Part shown: positions 8,235-17,043 of the stretch, piece by piece
Layout of the letters: each line of letters starts with the position of its first letter
Position numbering within the stretch: position 1 is the first letter of the stretch
Origin: Flavobacterium bizetiae
Lineage (GTDB): Bacteria > Bacteroidota > Bacteroidia > Flavobacteriales > Flavobacteriaceae
DNA: 64,000 nucleotides
Direction of reading: 5' to 3'
Assembly (NCBI RefSeq): GCF_902804475.1
Contig: NZ_CADCSU010000068.1
Location: 21,455 to 85,454, forward strand
Translations under genes and position numbers: made by a program
The notes under the pieces: generated by a model
Seen by the model: only the letters and a program-made list of their open reading frames with translations
Database searches by the model: none
What the model was told of the DNA's origin: nothing

Positions 8235-8924
8235 ATGAAAACAAGCTCAAAAATAATTATGGGGCTGCTGTGTCTATTTTTAGTAAGCAGCCCGGCGCAA
8301 GCCTCAAGTAAGACCGTGGCGCTTCCTATTTTGGAAATAGTAAAAGCCGTTACCAAAAAAGTGATCAAAGCCATTGATCTGAGAATACAGCGACTGCAAA
8401 ACAAAACCATCTGGCTTCAGAACGCGCAAAAACAAATTGAGAATGTCCTATCTAAATTAAAACTAGAGCAGATCTCAGAGTGGAGCCAAAAACAGCGCGA
8501 TCTCTATAAGGACTATTATGAAGAGCTTACAAGGGTAAAATCAGCCATTACCTATTACAAGCGTATCAAAGAAGTTACCACCAAACAAACCAGACTTATC
8601 TCTGAGTATGAAAGAACCTGGAACCTGATAAGGCAGGATAATCTTTTCAGCGACCAGGAGCTTGATTACATGCAGGAGGTATACTCAGGCATTCTTGGGC
8701 AAAGTGTTCAGAACATCGATCAGATTTTTTTGGTACTGGATTCTTTTACCACCCAGATGAGCGATCTTAAAAGGCTTGAGATTATCAATAATGCTGCTGA
8801 TCGAATTGATGATAATTATGAGAGCCTGATGCTATTTAATAAGCAAAATATGCTGCTGCGCCTTCAAAGGGCCAAAATAAGTAATGATGTAAATAAAGTC
8901 AAGGAGTTTTACCTAATTCCATAA
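8235..8924 (+). CDS. traI: Conjugative transfer protein TraI (secreted, coiled-coil)
   Basis: 229 residues with a Sec signal peptide (1-23, cleavage near AQAS). The following segment DLRIQRLQNKTIWLQNAQKQIENVLSKL is typical of flavobacterial TraI. The rest is predicted all-helical, with heptad-like patterns as in VirB5-type pilus-associated proteins. A C-terminal motif, TTQMSDLKRLEIINNAADRI, is shared in looser form with the next two genes (SDDERL / KDDERL followed by IDxxY), suggesting common ancestry. It is not the relaxase called TraI in the F plasmid. Confidence 0.82.
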   Translation: MKTSSKIIMGLLCLFLVSSPAQASSKTVALPILEIVKAVTKKVIKAIDLRIQRLQNKTIWLQNAQKQIENVLSKLKLEQISEWSQKQRDLYKDYYEELTRVKSAITYYKRIKEVTTKQTRLISEYERTWNLIRQDNLFSDQELDYMQEVYSGILGQSVQNIDQIFLVLDSFTTQMSDLKRLEIINNAADRIDDNYESLMLFNKQNMLLRLQRAKISNDVNKVKEFYLIP

Positions 8925-8936
8925 TGGAGCAAAATC

Positions 8937-9551
8937 ATGAAAAAGTTAGTTGTATTACTCCTGGTGATGGGAGTCTCTGTTCAAAATCTGCAGGCACAGG
9001 CCAAATGGCGCAAGGAATTGCTATTACAGATCGCAGCTCTTCAGGTGTATATGGATTATGCGAAAAAAGGATATAATGTTGCCAGAAAGGGGCTGAATTT
9101 TATAGGGGATCTTAAAAAAGGAGAGTTGAGTCTGCATGGTGATTATTTGGCCTCGCTAAAGAAAGTAAATCCCAGGATAAAAAAATATTCCAAGGTCACA
9201 GAGATTGTAGTATTACAGGTAAGGATCATCAAAATTTCCAATAATACGCTCAGGGGCTTGCGGCAGAATGATGTTTTTCATGGGGATGAAATTGATTATA
9301 TAGAGAGAGCCTTTGAGCGTTTGTTTGAGAATTGCAACAGCACTTTGGATGAACTTTTACTACTTACCGGCAATGGCAATCTTGAGATGAAAGATGATGA
9401 GCGTCTGGAGCGCATTGATGCTCTGTACAAAACAATGATATCTGATTATGAGTTCTCTTTAACCTTTAGCCACCAGGCTAAGATGCTTGCTTTATGGAAA
9501 TCCAAACAGAAGAATACTATTTTTTGGAGCCGCACTTTAAACGGATTATAA
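8937..9551 (+). CDS. TraI-like secreted helical protein
   Basis: 204 residues with a signal peptide (1-21, cleavage after LQAQA). It is the middle member of three consecutive proteins sharing an all-helical fold and the C-terminal pattern (M)xDDERLERIDALY. It is closest to the following 211-residue protein: both have YxxxKKGYNVARKG / KKGYDILSGGYN and SLHGDYL / TLHKTFL segments. Probably periplasmic and part of, or associated with, the secretion channel. No catalytic residues are recognisable. Confidence 0.72.
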   Translation: MKKLVVLLLVMGVSVQNLQAQAKWRKELLLQIAALQVYMDYAKKGYNVARKGLNFIGDLKKGELSLHGDYLASLKKVNPRIKKYSKVTEIVVLQVRIIKISNNTLRGLRQNDVFHGDEIDYIERAFERLFENCNSTLDELLLLTGNGNLEMKDDERLERIDALYKTMISDYEFSLTFSHQAKMLALWKSKQKNTIFWSRTLNGL

Positions 9552-9561
9552 AAATGATAGG

Positions 9562-10197
9562 ATGAGAAAACTAATTCTACTAATGGCTCTGGCAATAGGA
9601 ATTCTATTGCCTGTAAAAGTCCAGGCCCAATCTCAGGAGATCCAGCAGCTTGTTTTAAATATTGAAAAGCTCAGCCAGTTTAAAGGGATTCTCAAAGATA
9701 TGAAAAAGGGTTATGATATTTTATCCGGGGGATACAATGCGGTAAGGGACCTCTCTCAGGGAAATTTCACCTTGCACAAGACATTTTTAGATGCGCTTTT
9801 TCAGGTGAGTCCTCTGGTGAGAAATTACAAAAAGGTAGAGGATATTATCACATTCCAAGTCCTGCTGGTAAAGGAAAGCAAAGCAGCTTTTACTCGTTAC
9901 AGCAAAAGTGGAAGTTTTACATCCCAAGAAATGAACTACTTTGAAAAAGTGTATGATAATTTGCTGGGTCAGAGCCTTAGGAATCTCGATGAGCTCCTAA
10001 TGATTCTCAGTGCCAACACCCTTAGGATGTCTGATGATGAGAGGCTGCAGGCCATTGATAAGATCTACGCCCAGATGGAGGATAAGCTTTTTTTTGTTAG
10101 AAATTTTAACGCTTCTTCCAATGTGTTGGCCCTGCAAAGAGCCAGGGAATCAAGTGATATAGGCGCCATCCTTGGAATTCACGGACTTAAAAACTAA
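9562..10197 (+). CDS. TraI-like secreted helical protein (often labelled TerB-like)
   Basis: 211 residues with a signal peptide (1-23, VQAQS). It is all-helical, with the motifs LKDMKKGYDILSGGYN, LHKTFLDALFQVSPLVRNYKKVEDI and LRMSDDERLQAIDKIY. Similar proteins sit between TraI and TraJ in flavobacterial conjugative elements and are sometimes annotated as TerB-family tellurite resistance. Nothing here supports a tellurite role, and the context argues for a transfer-channel component. It ends 3 bp before the traJ region. Confidence 0.72.
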   Translation: MRKLILLMALAIGILLPVKVQAQSQEIQQLVLNIEKLSQFKGILKDMKKGYDILSGGYNAVRDLSQGNFTLHKTFLDALFQVSPLVRNYKKVEDIITFQVLLVKESKAAFTRYSKSGSFTSQEMNYFEKVYDNLLGQSLRNLDELLMILSANTLRMSDDERLQAIDKIYAQMEDKLFFVRNFNASSNVLALQRARESSDIGAILGIHGLKN

Positions 10198-10203
10198 AAA
10201 GTG

Positions 10204-11412
10204 ATGCAAATATTTAAATTAAGTAAAAGGGTTTATTTTATACTGACCGCATTTGTGGTACCCTTTGCCCTGCAAGGGCAGCAGGTAGGGGGGAATTCAA
10301 AAGGCTTGCACCTGATACTAGAGCAGCTCTACGATGAGCTGATGCCCCTTTGTGCCAATCTTATCGCAACAGGACAGGGGATTGCTGGTTTTGCCGCCAT
10401 TTGGTATATCGCCACCAGGGTGTGGAAACATATAGCCAATGCCGAACCCATAGATTTTTATCCGCTTTTCCGGCCCTTTGTCATAGGTTTTTGTATCATG
10501 ATTTTTCCTTCAGTGCTTAGTCTAATCAATGGGGTGATGAAGCCTACGGTCGCCGCCACCGCTGCAATGGTAGAGGGATCCAATAAAGCCATTGTAGTTC
10601 TTTTAAAAGAGAAAGAAAAAGCCATCAAGCAGACAGATCCCTGGAAGATGTATGTCGGGGAGACAGGAGCGGGTAATCGCGAGCAGTGGTACAGGTATAC
10701 CAACCATGGAGCCGATCCAGCTGATGAAGGAGTGATTGCTGGTATTGGAAATGATGTAAAATTTGCCATGGAAAAAGCCTCGTATAATTTTAGAAATTCC
10801 GTAAAGGAATGGATGAGCGAGGTCCTGCTGGTGCTCTTTGAAGCGGCAGCACTCTGCATTGATACCCTTCGCACCTTCCAGCTTGTGGTATTATCCATAC
10901 TGGGACCCTTGGTGTTTGGAATTGCTGTTTTTGATGGCTTTCAGCATACCCTGACCATCTGGTTGGCGCGTTATATCAATATTTATCTCTGGCTTCCCGT
11001 GGCCAATATTTTTGGAAGTATTATCGGCAAGATACAGGAGCAGATGTTAAAGCTCGATATCAACCAGGTCAATCAAGGCGGGGATACTTTTTTTAGCAGG
11101 ACCGATATGGCTTACCTTATTTTTATGATCATCGGCATTATTGGGTATTTCACTGTACCCTCAGTGGCCAATTACATTGTGCACGCCGCAGGGGGTGATG
11201 CCCTGTCTCAAAGAGCAACCAATCTGTTTTACAGCACTGCCAGCAGAGCAGATAGCAGAACCATACAAGGAAATGCAATGGTGATGGATGCTATGGGAGA
11301 TGCCCCGGGCAGAATGTCTCAGAACATGTCATCCTCATCGGGGAGTTCTCCCTATTTTCAGGAAAAAGGAAATTATATGTCCCAGAGATTAAAAGGAAAT
11401 TCCAAATCATAA
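10204..11412 (+). CDS. traJ: Conjugative transfer protein TraJ (polytopic, VirB6-like)
   Basis: 402-residue membrane protein from the ATG at 10204 (a GTG lies one codon earlier). It begins with a signal-like hydrophobic segment. Hydrophobic segments follow near residues 50-70, 90-110, 210-235, 240-265 and 300-330, with motifs such as FYPLFRPFVIGFCIMIFP and TIWLARYINIYLWLPVANIFG that are typical of Bacteroidota TraJ. The C-terminal 80 residues are polar and Ser-rich. It probably forms part of the inner-membrane channel. The gene sits in the conserved order TraI-like, TraJ, TraK. Confidence 0.92.
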   Translation: MQIFKLSKRVYFILTAFVVPFALQGQQVGGNSKGLHLILEQLYDELMPLCANLIATGQGIAGFAAIWYIATRVWKHIANAEPIDFYPLFRPFVIGFCIMIFPSVLSLINGVMKPTVAATAAMVEGSNKAIVVLLKEKEKAIKQTDPWKMYVGETGAGNREQWYRYTNHGADPADEGVIAGIGNDVKFAMEKASYNFRNSVKEWMSEVLLVLFEAAALCIDTLRTFQLVVLSILGPLVFGIAVFDGFQHTLTIWLARYINIYLWLPVANIFGSIIGKIQEQMLKLDINQVNQGGDTFFSRTDMAYLIFMIIGIIGYFTVPSVANYIVHAAGGDALSQRATNLFYSTASRADSRTIQGNAMVMDAMGDAPGRMSQNMSSSSGSSPYFQEKGNYMSQRLKGNSKS

Positions 11413-11426
11413 AAACAATTTAAAAG

Positions 11427-12047
11427 ATGTTTACCAAAATGAAAAATATTGATACCGCCTTTGGTTATGTACGCAGCTTTACCATGCTGATCATTGTAGG
11501 GTGTATTGTGATTTGTTGCTATACTCTGCATAAAAGTTTTGCCACTGTAAGTCTATTGCAGGACAAGGTGTATATACTGGCCAATGGTAAAGCCCTGGAA
11601 GCTTACGCCTCGGAGAGAAAAGATAATGTTGTGGTGGAGGCGCGAGATCACGTGAAGACCTTTCATAATTATTTCTTTACACTTGATCCCGATGATAAGG
11701 TCATCAAAACAAATATTACAAAGGCGCTTTATCTGGCCGATAAGAGCGCCAAGCGGATTTATGATGACCTGAGAGAGAACGCTTACTACTCGGGAATTAT
11801 CTCGGGCAATATCAGCCAGAACGTTACAATTGATAGTATTCAGATTGATTTAAAACAGTATCCTTACTTCTTTAAATGTTATGCAAGACAGAAAATCATC
11901 CGATCCACCAGTGTTGTAAACCGGAGTCTTACCACAGAGGGAAATTTAAGAAATGTATCCAGGAGTGATAATAATCCGCATGGCTTTTTAATAGAGCACC
12001 TCACTACAGTGGAGAATAAAGATCTCAGTATTGAAACTCGAAAATAA
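11427..12047 (+). CDS. traK: Conjugative transfer protein TraK (VirB8-like position)
   Basis: 206 residues with one N-terminal transmembrane segment (about 15-37) and a periplasmic domain. It contains the conserved FHNYFFTLDPDDKVIKTNI stretch and, near the end, ARQKIIRSTSVVNRSLTTEG, both typical of TraK. Family length is normal. It probably bridges the inner membrane channel and the outer ring. Confidence 0.92.
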   Translation: MFTKMKNIDTAFGYVRSFTMLIIVGCIVICCYTLHKSFATVSLLQDKVYILANGKALEAYASERKDNVVVEARDHVKTFHNYFFTLDPDDKVIKTNITKALYLADKSAKRIYDDLRENAYYSGIISGNISQNVTIDSIQIDLKQYPYFFKCYARQKIIRSTSVVNRSLTTEGNLRNVSRSDNNPHGFLIEHLTTVENKDLSIETRK

Positions 12048-12053
12048 AAAGTG

Positions 12054-12512
12054 ATGAAACCTTGGTTTAAAAAACGAATCAACACCAAAGGAACTAACAG
12101 GTATTATGAGCTTGTAAAGCAATGGTGGGCCAGAGAAATGAACCGTATTACCTCAGGGTTATCCAGAGAAAAGCTCATTGCATTTTTGCTTGTATTTACA
12201 GGCTTTAGCAGCGCTATTAGTTTGTCGATTCTCTACAGGGGTCTCGTATCGGGGACTTCTCCTGTTGTGTCGATGGAGCGCATCTCTGTGCAGGTACACC
12301 TCCATGAGAGGAGGATAAAAAGAGCAAGTAAATCTTTTTTTATCTCACCCAGGGAATATAAAAGCATCACTGGCGCGCGGCAGTATTTGGATAGTCTAAA
12401 AGGAAGCGCGGAAGGTAAAAAAACATATGATAGTATTATCCTTGGGCGCCCGGGATTTCTGGACAGCCTGTTTTTTATTGAAAATTATTATAAGTCCAAT
12501 GTAAAAGAGTAA
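12054..12512 (+). CDS. traL: TraL-like membrane protein (DUF3989 position)
   Basis: 152 residues from the ATG at 12054. One transmembrane segment (about residues 40-62, IAFLLVFTGFSSAISLSIL) follows a basic N-terminus. The periplasmic part has a repeated short helix pattern ending in FIENYYKSN. It lies between TraK and TraM, where Bacteroidota operons carry TraL. The assignment relies mainly on position and topology, because this family diverges quickly. Confidence 0.7.
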   Translation: MKPWFKKRINTKGTNRYYELVKQWWAREMNRITSGLSREKLIAFLLVFTGFSSAISLSILYRGLVSGTSPVVSMERISVQVHLHERRIKRASKSFFISPREYKSITGARQYLDSLKGSAEGKKTYDSIILGRPGFLDSLFFIENYYKSNVKE

Positions 12513-12516
12513 TGCC

Positions 12517-13797
12517 ATGGAGAAAAAGACAATTTCAATTAAAGAATTAAAAAAACGAAAAATGCTGCTGGTACTTCCTTTATTGGCCCTGCCATTTATA
12601 ACGCTCTTATTCTGGAGCATGGGAGGGGGAAAAGTGGAAGCTTTAAGTGGTGAGATAGTAGAGAAAAGAAAATTTAATACTATCCTTCCTGGCCCAGAGT
12701 TCAAAGAAGAGATACCCTTGGACAAATTAAGCTATTACCAGAAAGCTACTATGGATTCGCTAAAAAGAAGCGAGCAAATTAAAAAAGATCCCAACTACTC
12801 CAATAACTTTTTTAAAAATGATTCTATCGCTGGATGGTTAGAAGAGTCAGCCATGAGAAGTGTTACAAAAGGTAATATGGGACTTAACATCACTTCATAT
12901 CAGGATCAGAATGCGCGGAAGGTATATCAAAAACTCCAGGCACTTCAAAAAGCCATTGAAAGTCCCAATGTGCGCGCCAATCAAGACCATGACATGCGGG
13001 AGTTTGAACATTATGGCGTCTCGGCTGAATCTGAAGATATGAAAAAACTTGAGCAACTCATCTCGGTTATGGGCCAGCCCCAGGGGGAGGATCCTGAGCT
13101 CAGGCAGTTAGGGGGAATGCTTGAAAACATTCTGGATATTCAACATCCGGCTCGCATTGAGGAAAAGTTAAAAAAGGCAGCTGAGAATAAAAAAGAAAAA
13201 TCACTCAGGGTGGTACGTAAAAATGGCCACAATCTAACTTCACTCGATGATGGGCGTAATGAGCAGACTGCCGTAGAATCCAATTCATTTTATTTCCTTC
13301 AGGAGATAGATACAATACATCAGGGGCAAAATGCCATTGAGGCGGTGATACATCTCACCCAGAATATTGTAAACGGCTCGTTAGTGAAACTACGTCTTTG
13401 TAGTGAGGTTTTTATTCAAGGCGTAGAGATTCCCAGAAACAGTTTTTTGTTTGGAACGGCACTTTTAAAAGCAGAGCGATTAGAGATTAAGATTACCAAT
13501 ATAAAGCATGGCAATTCCATTTTTCCCGTTGAACTCGCCGTGTATGACCTGGACGGGATTGAGGGGATTTATATACCCGGGGCCATTAACCGCGATGTGG
13601 CCAAAGCCTCTGCAGATCGCTCTATCCAGACACTGGGGGTAGCATCTCTTAGTGAGTCCTGGGGAGCGCAGGCGGCCGGTATGGGTATTGAAGCAGCCAA
13701 GAGCCTGATGAGCAAAAAAGTAAAACTTATTAAAGTTATGGTAAAGGCAGGCTACCGGGTTCTTTTATATGACAAAAAGCAAAATAATTCCCATTGA
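12517..13797 (+). CDS. traM: Conjugative transposon protein TraM
   Basis: 426 residues with one N-terminal transmembrane segment (about 14-34), a long Pro-poor charged linker (40-240) and a globular C-terminal domain. That domain contains the TraM hallmarks IEAVIHLTQNIVNGSLVKLR, GVEIPRNSFLFG, PVELAVYDLDGIEGIYIPG and AINRDVAKASAD. It corresponds to VirB10, spanning the envelope. The stop overlaps the region leading into traN. The frame is intact. Confidence 0.93.
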   Translation: MEKKTISIKELKKRKMLLVLPLLALPFITLLFWSMGGGKVEALSGEIVEKRKFNTILPGPEFKEEIPLDKLSYYQKATMDSLKRSEQIKKDPNYSNNFFKNDSIAGWLEESAMRSVTKGNMGLNITSYQDQNARKVYQKLQALQKAIESPNVRANQDHDMREFEHYGVSAESEDMKKLEQLISVMGQPQGEDPELRQLGGMLENILDIQHPARIEEKLKKAAENKKEKSLRVVRKNGHNLTSLDDGRNEQTAVESNSFYFLQEIDTIHQGQNAIEAVIHLTQNIVNGSLVKLRLCSEVFIQGVEIPRNSFLFGTALLKAERLEIKITNIKHGNSIFPVELAVYDLDGIEGIYIPGAINRDVAKASADRSIQTLGVASLSESWGAQAAGMGIEAAKSLMSKKVKLIKVMVKAGYRVLLYDKKQNNSH

Positions 13798-13814
13798 ACA
13801 TTAAATCAAAAGAG

Positions 13815-14648
13815 ATGAAAAATAGAAATTTATGGTTTTTGCCCTTTATGGCTTTGATCTCAATGGCAGTCTTTGGACAGAGATCCAGCAGTCAGGCTGA
13901 ATTTATAAACCTGCAAATAGCCCAGTTAAAAACTACCAGTTTGGTTTTCCCCTATCCCATTAAAAGCATAGATAAGGGAAGTTCGGAGGTTTTAATACAA
14001 AAGGCAAAAGGGGTGGAGAATATCCTTTTGGTGAAAGCCGGTAAAGAGAATTTCTCACAGACCAATCTAACAGTTGTAACCACAGAGGGAAAACTCTATG
14101 GCTTTGTTTTGAATTACGATGAGCAGTGTCCTGATATGAATTTTTTGGCAGACAGCGCATCGGCCTTAAACGCAGATATTGTTTTTACCCTTGATAATGA
14201 AAACAAAAAAAAAATATTGCAGTATGCCCAGCTGGCCCTGATAAAAAAGAAAAAGCTAAATGGAATGAGTCACAATAGGTTTAATATCGGACTTCGCCTT
14301 ACAGGGATATTCATTTATCAGGATGTTATTTACCTACGGCTTTTATTGGGCAACAAATCCAAAATTAATTTTGATATTGACCAGCTGCGTTTTTTTATCC
14401 GTGACCAGCGAAAATCTACCCGAACGGCATCCCAGGAAATTGAAATAAGTCCCATTTTGATGACCTCGGAGCTGATCAAAATCCCTGAGCGCTCTGAGCT
14501 TTCACTGGTTTGCGCATTGCCCAAGTTTACCATTGGTGAGAGAAAATATCTTACCATAGAACTATTGGAGAAAAACGGCCAGAGACAACTGGGACTTGAT
14601 ATTAAAGATCATCAGCTAATGGATCTGGAAATACTAAGCGCCTTGTAA
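13815..14648 (+). CDS. traN: Conjugative transposon protein TraN (DUF4138, VirB9-like)
   Basis: 277 residues from the ATG at 13815, which gives a normal signal peptide ending at VFGQ. The open frame extends back to a TTG at 13794 overlapping the traM stop. The TraN signature is present: TTSLVFPYPIKSIDKGSSEVLIQKA, the 'K..G.eNiL.vKA' strand, and LIKKKKLNG leading into a beta-rich domain. It forms the outer ring of the channel together with TraM. It is slightly shorter than many TraN proteins but complete. Confidence 0.92.
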   Translation: MKNRNLWFLPFMALISMAVFGQRSSSQAEFINLQIAQLKTTSLVFPYPIKSIDKGSSEVLIQKAKGVENILLVKAGKENFSQTNLTVVTTEGKLYGFVLNYDEQCPDMNFLADSASALNADIVFTLDNENKKKILQYAQLALIKKKKLNGMSHNRFNIGLRLTGIFIYQDVIYLRLLLGNKSKINFDIDQLRFFIRDQRKSTRTASQEIEISPILMTSELIKIPERSELSLVCALPKFTIGERKYLTIELLEKNGQRQLGLDIKDHQLMDLEILSAL

Positions 14649-14677
14649 GGAAACACTAATTTTTAAACTTAAAAATC

Positions 14678-15415
14678 ATGAATGAGAAAAATTTTGAGTA
14701 CTTGAGCGATCAGCTCAAATACACCGGATTTGGTGAAGCATTGCAAATGGAGTTAAAACAGAAACTCCATCAGCAAGAACCTTCTTTTACCTTGTACCAT
14801 GAGACTTATTACGAGGATCGGGTAGCCAGGGCCACACTGAATTTCAATAAGGCCAAGGAAGGGGATCTTTATTTTTTTAACTCCTATAGGGTGGAGCTTC
14901 AAAAAGAGAATATATCGGATGTCCTGGAGCAAACCTTTTATATGGGAAAGACAGGCAATATTACCATGAAAGAATCTTATAACCTTATGATGGGGAGATC
15001 TGTTAACAAAGAGTTGGCCAGTAAAGAGGGACATAGCTATAACGCCTGGGTTCAGATTGATTTTAAATCAGATGAAAATGACAATTTTAAATTCAAGCAA
15101 TACCATCAAAATTATGGCTATGACCTTGAGGTTACCCTTGGCAAATATCCTATTAAGGAGCTTACCAATGATGTCTTTAAAGAGGATCTTTTGCGCTCCC
15201 TTAGAAAAGGGAATTTACACCAGGTTACATTTTTAAATGGGACTCAGGAAACCAAGCTTTTTATAGAGGCCAATCCTCAATTTAAAACCATTGGGATTTA
15301 CGATCAAGATCTAAAAAAACTCGATAACCGCCATTACAAGGACATAGGGCAAATTGAAGTGGTGTATGAGCAGGTAGGGGAGCATAAAAAAAAGCCAGCG
15401 CCCTCAGAGCAATGA
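14678..15415 (+). CDS. Conserved unknown protein of flavobacterial conjugative elements
   Basis: 245-residue soluble protein without a signal peptide. Motifs include NFEYLSDQLKYTGFGE near the N-terminus, YFFNSYRVELQKE, MMGRSVNKEL and FKQYHQNYGYDLE. I recall similar proteins as uncharacterised companions of tra operons in this phylum, so it probably serves the element's biology rather than the channel itself. It starts 29 bp after traN and overlaps the next gene by 4 bp. No enzymatic motif is visible. Confidence 0.72.
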   Translation: MNEKNFEYLSDQLKYTGFGEALQMELKQKLHQQEPSFTLYHETYYEDRVARATLNFNKAKEGDLYFFNSYRVELQKENISDVLEQTFYMGKTGNITMKESYNLMMGRSVNKELASKEGHSYNAWVQIDFKSDENDNFKFKQYHQNYGYDLEVTLGKYPIKELTNDVFKEDLLRSLRKGNLHQVTFLNGTQETKLFIEANPQFKTIGIYDQDLKKLDNRHYKDIGQIEVVYEQVGEHKKKPAPSEQ

Positions 15416-15783
15416 AGATCAGGTACCAGCAGAAGGGAGTAAGAGACGACAAAAACGATCTAATTCCCTTTAAGGCGAACAGTATTGAAGATTCACTGAG
15501 CGTATTTTTTGCCGCCACAGAAAAAGATTTGCGCATAGGGAGTATTCACCTTGGTTTATTTGCAGCCCTGTTGCGCTATTACAGCATTTGCGGGTTTGTA
15601 AATCCCATAAAAGCCTATAGCTATCAGATCATGCCACTGGCCAAAATATCAGCGCGCACTACTTATCACAGACATATTCGGGAACTGAGTCAATATGGGT
15701 ATATCAGATACGAAGCTTCTTTTAAGAAAAATAAACCCAGCTGTATTTATCTGCTGGGAATAGCAGATCGACTAACTAATTGA
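15412..15783 (+). CDS. Small winged-helix-like protein ending the tra cluster
   Basis: 123 residues, translationally coupled to the previous gene through an ATGA overlap. The C-terminal half reads as a helix-turn-helix or winged helix: MPLAKISARTTYHRHIRELSQYGYIRYEASF, i.e. a recognition helix followed by a wing. It may regulate the tra operon or act in replication or maintenance of an element. Function is inferred from this pattern alone. Confidence 0.6.
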   Translation: MKIRYQQKGVRDDKNDLIPFKANSIEDSLSVFFAATEKDLRIGSIHLGLFAALLRYYSICGFVNPIKAYSYQIMPLAKISARTTYHRHIRELSQYGYIRYEASFKKNKPSCIYLLGIADRLTN

Positions 15784-15807
15784 AATAAAAAAAAACGTTA
15801 AACCAAA

Positions 15808-15846
15808 AAAAGCCTGCCCTTTTAAAAAAAAATGGAGCAGGCTTTT
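15808..15846. terminator. Bidirectional terminator between the tra cluster and the pectin locus
   Basis: AAAAGCCTGC (15808-15817) pairs with GCAGGCTTTT (15837-15846) around an A-rich loop. The A and T tracts on either side suit both converging transcripts. Confidence 0.75.
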
Positions 15847-15894
15847 AACTATAGATATTCTCTTTGCTGTTTTTTACTTTCAGTGCCAGGGGCA

Positions 15895-17019
15895 TTATTT
15901 CATTTTATAAATTTCAGAACCGGCAAGTAAAAAACACCCTAATCCGTAATCTTCAAAATCCGGAATTTTATCATAAGATAAAGGCTGACCGTCTTTAGGT
16001 TCTTTTCCTGTGGATTGTAAATAGCCTAAAAAACCATTCGTATGTAAACTCTCGGTTGTCATAGCATTCCATGCTTTTTGAATAACGGGCAGGTAAATTT
16101 CTTTTTTCAAAATTCCACTGTTGATTCCGTAAGCCATTCCATAAACAAATAATGCCGTACCTGAAGTTTCTTTTTCTCCAAAATTAGTAGGGTCATGCAG
16201 ACTTACATTCCAGAAACCATCCGCTCTCTGAATCGGAACCAAAGCAGCAGCCATCGCTTTTAGATCTTTTACATATTGTGCCCTGTGTGGTGCATTTTCA
16301 GGGATAATCGTCAGAACTTTTGCCAACGCGCCAATTACCCAGCCGTTTCCACGGCTCCAGTAACAATCTTCGCCATTCGGTTCTTTGTAGGGAGGATCAA
16401 AATCAGCATCACGCCACCACAAACCATCTTTAGGATTATAAAGCCCGTGATCGCCGTGTTTATCCCTTGAGTACATATACATCTGATACATCTTTTCGAA
16501 ATAACGATTGTCTTTTTCTAAAACTCCCAGCTTGGCAAAAACCGGCATTCCCATTTGTATGGCATCAATCCACGACCAGTCGTCTAGTTGAGGAGTGTTT
16601 AAAAGCATATTAATATTGGCTTTTGTGTTCTTTAGTTTTTTAGGATCCGGCTCCAGATTATACAAATCGATATAGGTTTGGGCCGCACAATAATTATCGG
16701 CATTTCGGGTAGTATTTCCGCCATTAAATCCCCATTTATGAAATTCAGACCAGGCGTAGGCATAATCATAATAAGCTTCTTTAGGATAAATTTCATGCAA
16801 GGCCATCAATCCTTCATAATACACCCCGCGCGTCCAGATATTACTGGGACGTTCTTTATTGGTAATGATTGTTTTTCCTGTTTCCGGCCATTTTTGCATA
16901 AAATAATCATTGGCAAGCATCATTTGTTTGAGTACCAATTTTTTATCAAAGGGCTGTTGAGCGTGGGCTGAATGAGTATATGAAAAGCATATAGCGAAAA
17001 ATAAAAGTAATTTTTTCAT
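15895..17019 (-). CDS. Unsaturated rhamnogalacturonyl hydrolase, GH105
   Basis: 374 residues with a Sec signal peptide (1-20, HAQQ). It is an (alpha/alpha)6-barrel enzyme of the GH88/GH105 group, which removes the unsaturated galacturonyl residue that pectin lyases leave on rhamnogalacturonan fragments. Motifs include WTRGVYYEGLMAL, NADNYCAAQ (Asp108) and WSWIDAIQMGMP (Asp152), both candidate catalytic aspartates, and CYWSRGNGWVIGAL. It probably acts in the periplasm on products of the PL11 lyase encoded later in the locus. It starts 24 bp after the GH106 stop, so both come from the same minus-strand transcript. Confidence 0.92.
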   Translation of the reverse strand: MKKLLLFFAICFSYTHSAHAQQPFDKKLVLKQMMLANDYFMQKWPETGKTIITNKERPSNIWTRGVYYEGLMALHEIYPKEAYYDYAYAWSEFHKWGFNGGNTTRNADNYCAAQTYIDLYNLEPDPKKLKNTKANINMLLNTPQLDDWSWIDAIQMGMPVFAKLGVLEKDNRYFEKMYQMYMYSRDKHGDHGLYNPKDGLWWRDADFDPPYKEPNGEDCYWSRGNGWVIGALAKVLTIIPENAPHRAQYVKDLKAMAAALVPIQRADGFWNVSLHDPTNFGEKETSGTALFVYGMAYGINSGILKKEIYLPVIQKAWNAMTTESLHTNGFLGYLQSTGKEPKDGQPLSYDKIPDFEDYGLGCFLLAGSEIYKMK

Positions 17020-17043
17020 TTTTAATATTCGTTATTTTAATAA

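Noticed and set aside
9562..10197. Tellurite resistance (TerB) function
   Set aside because: The protein has a signal peptide and lies within the tra operon, and no tellurite-related gene is nearby. Homology to TraI-like neighbours explains it better.
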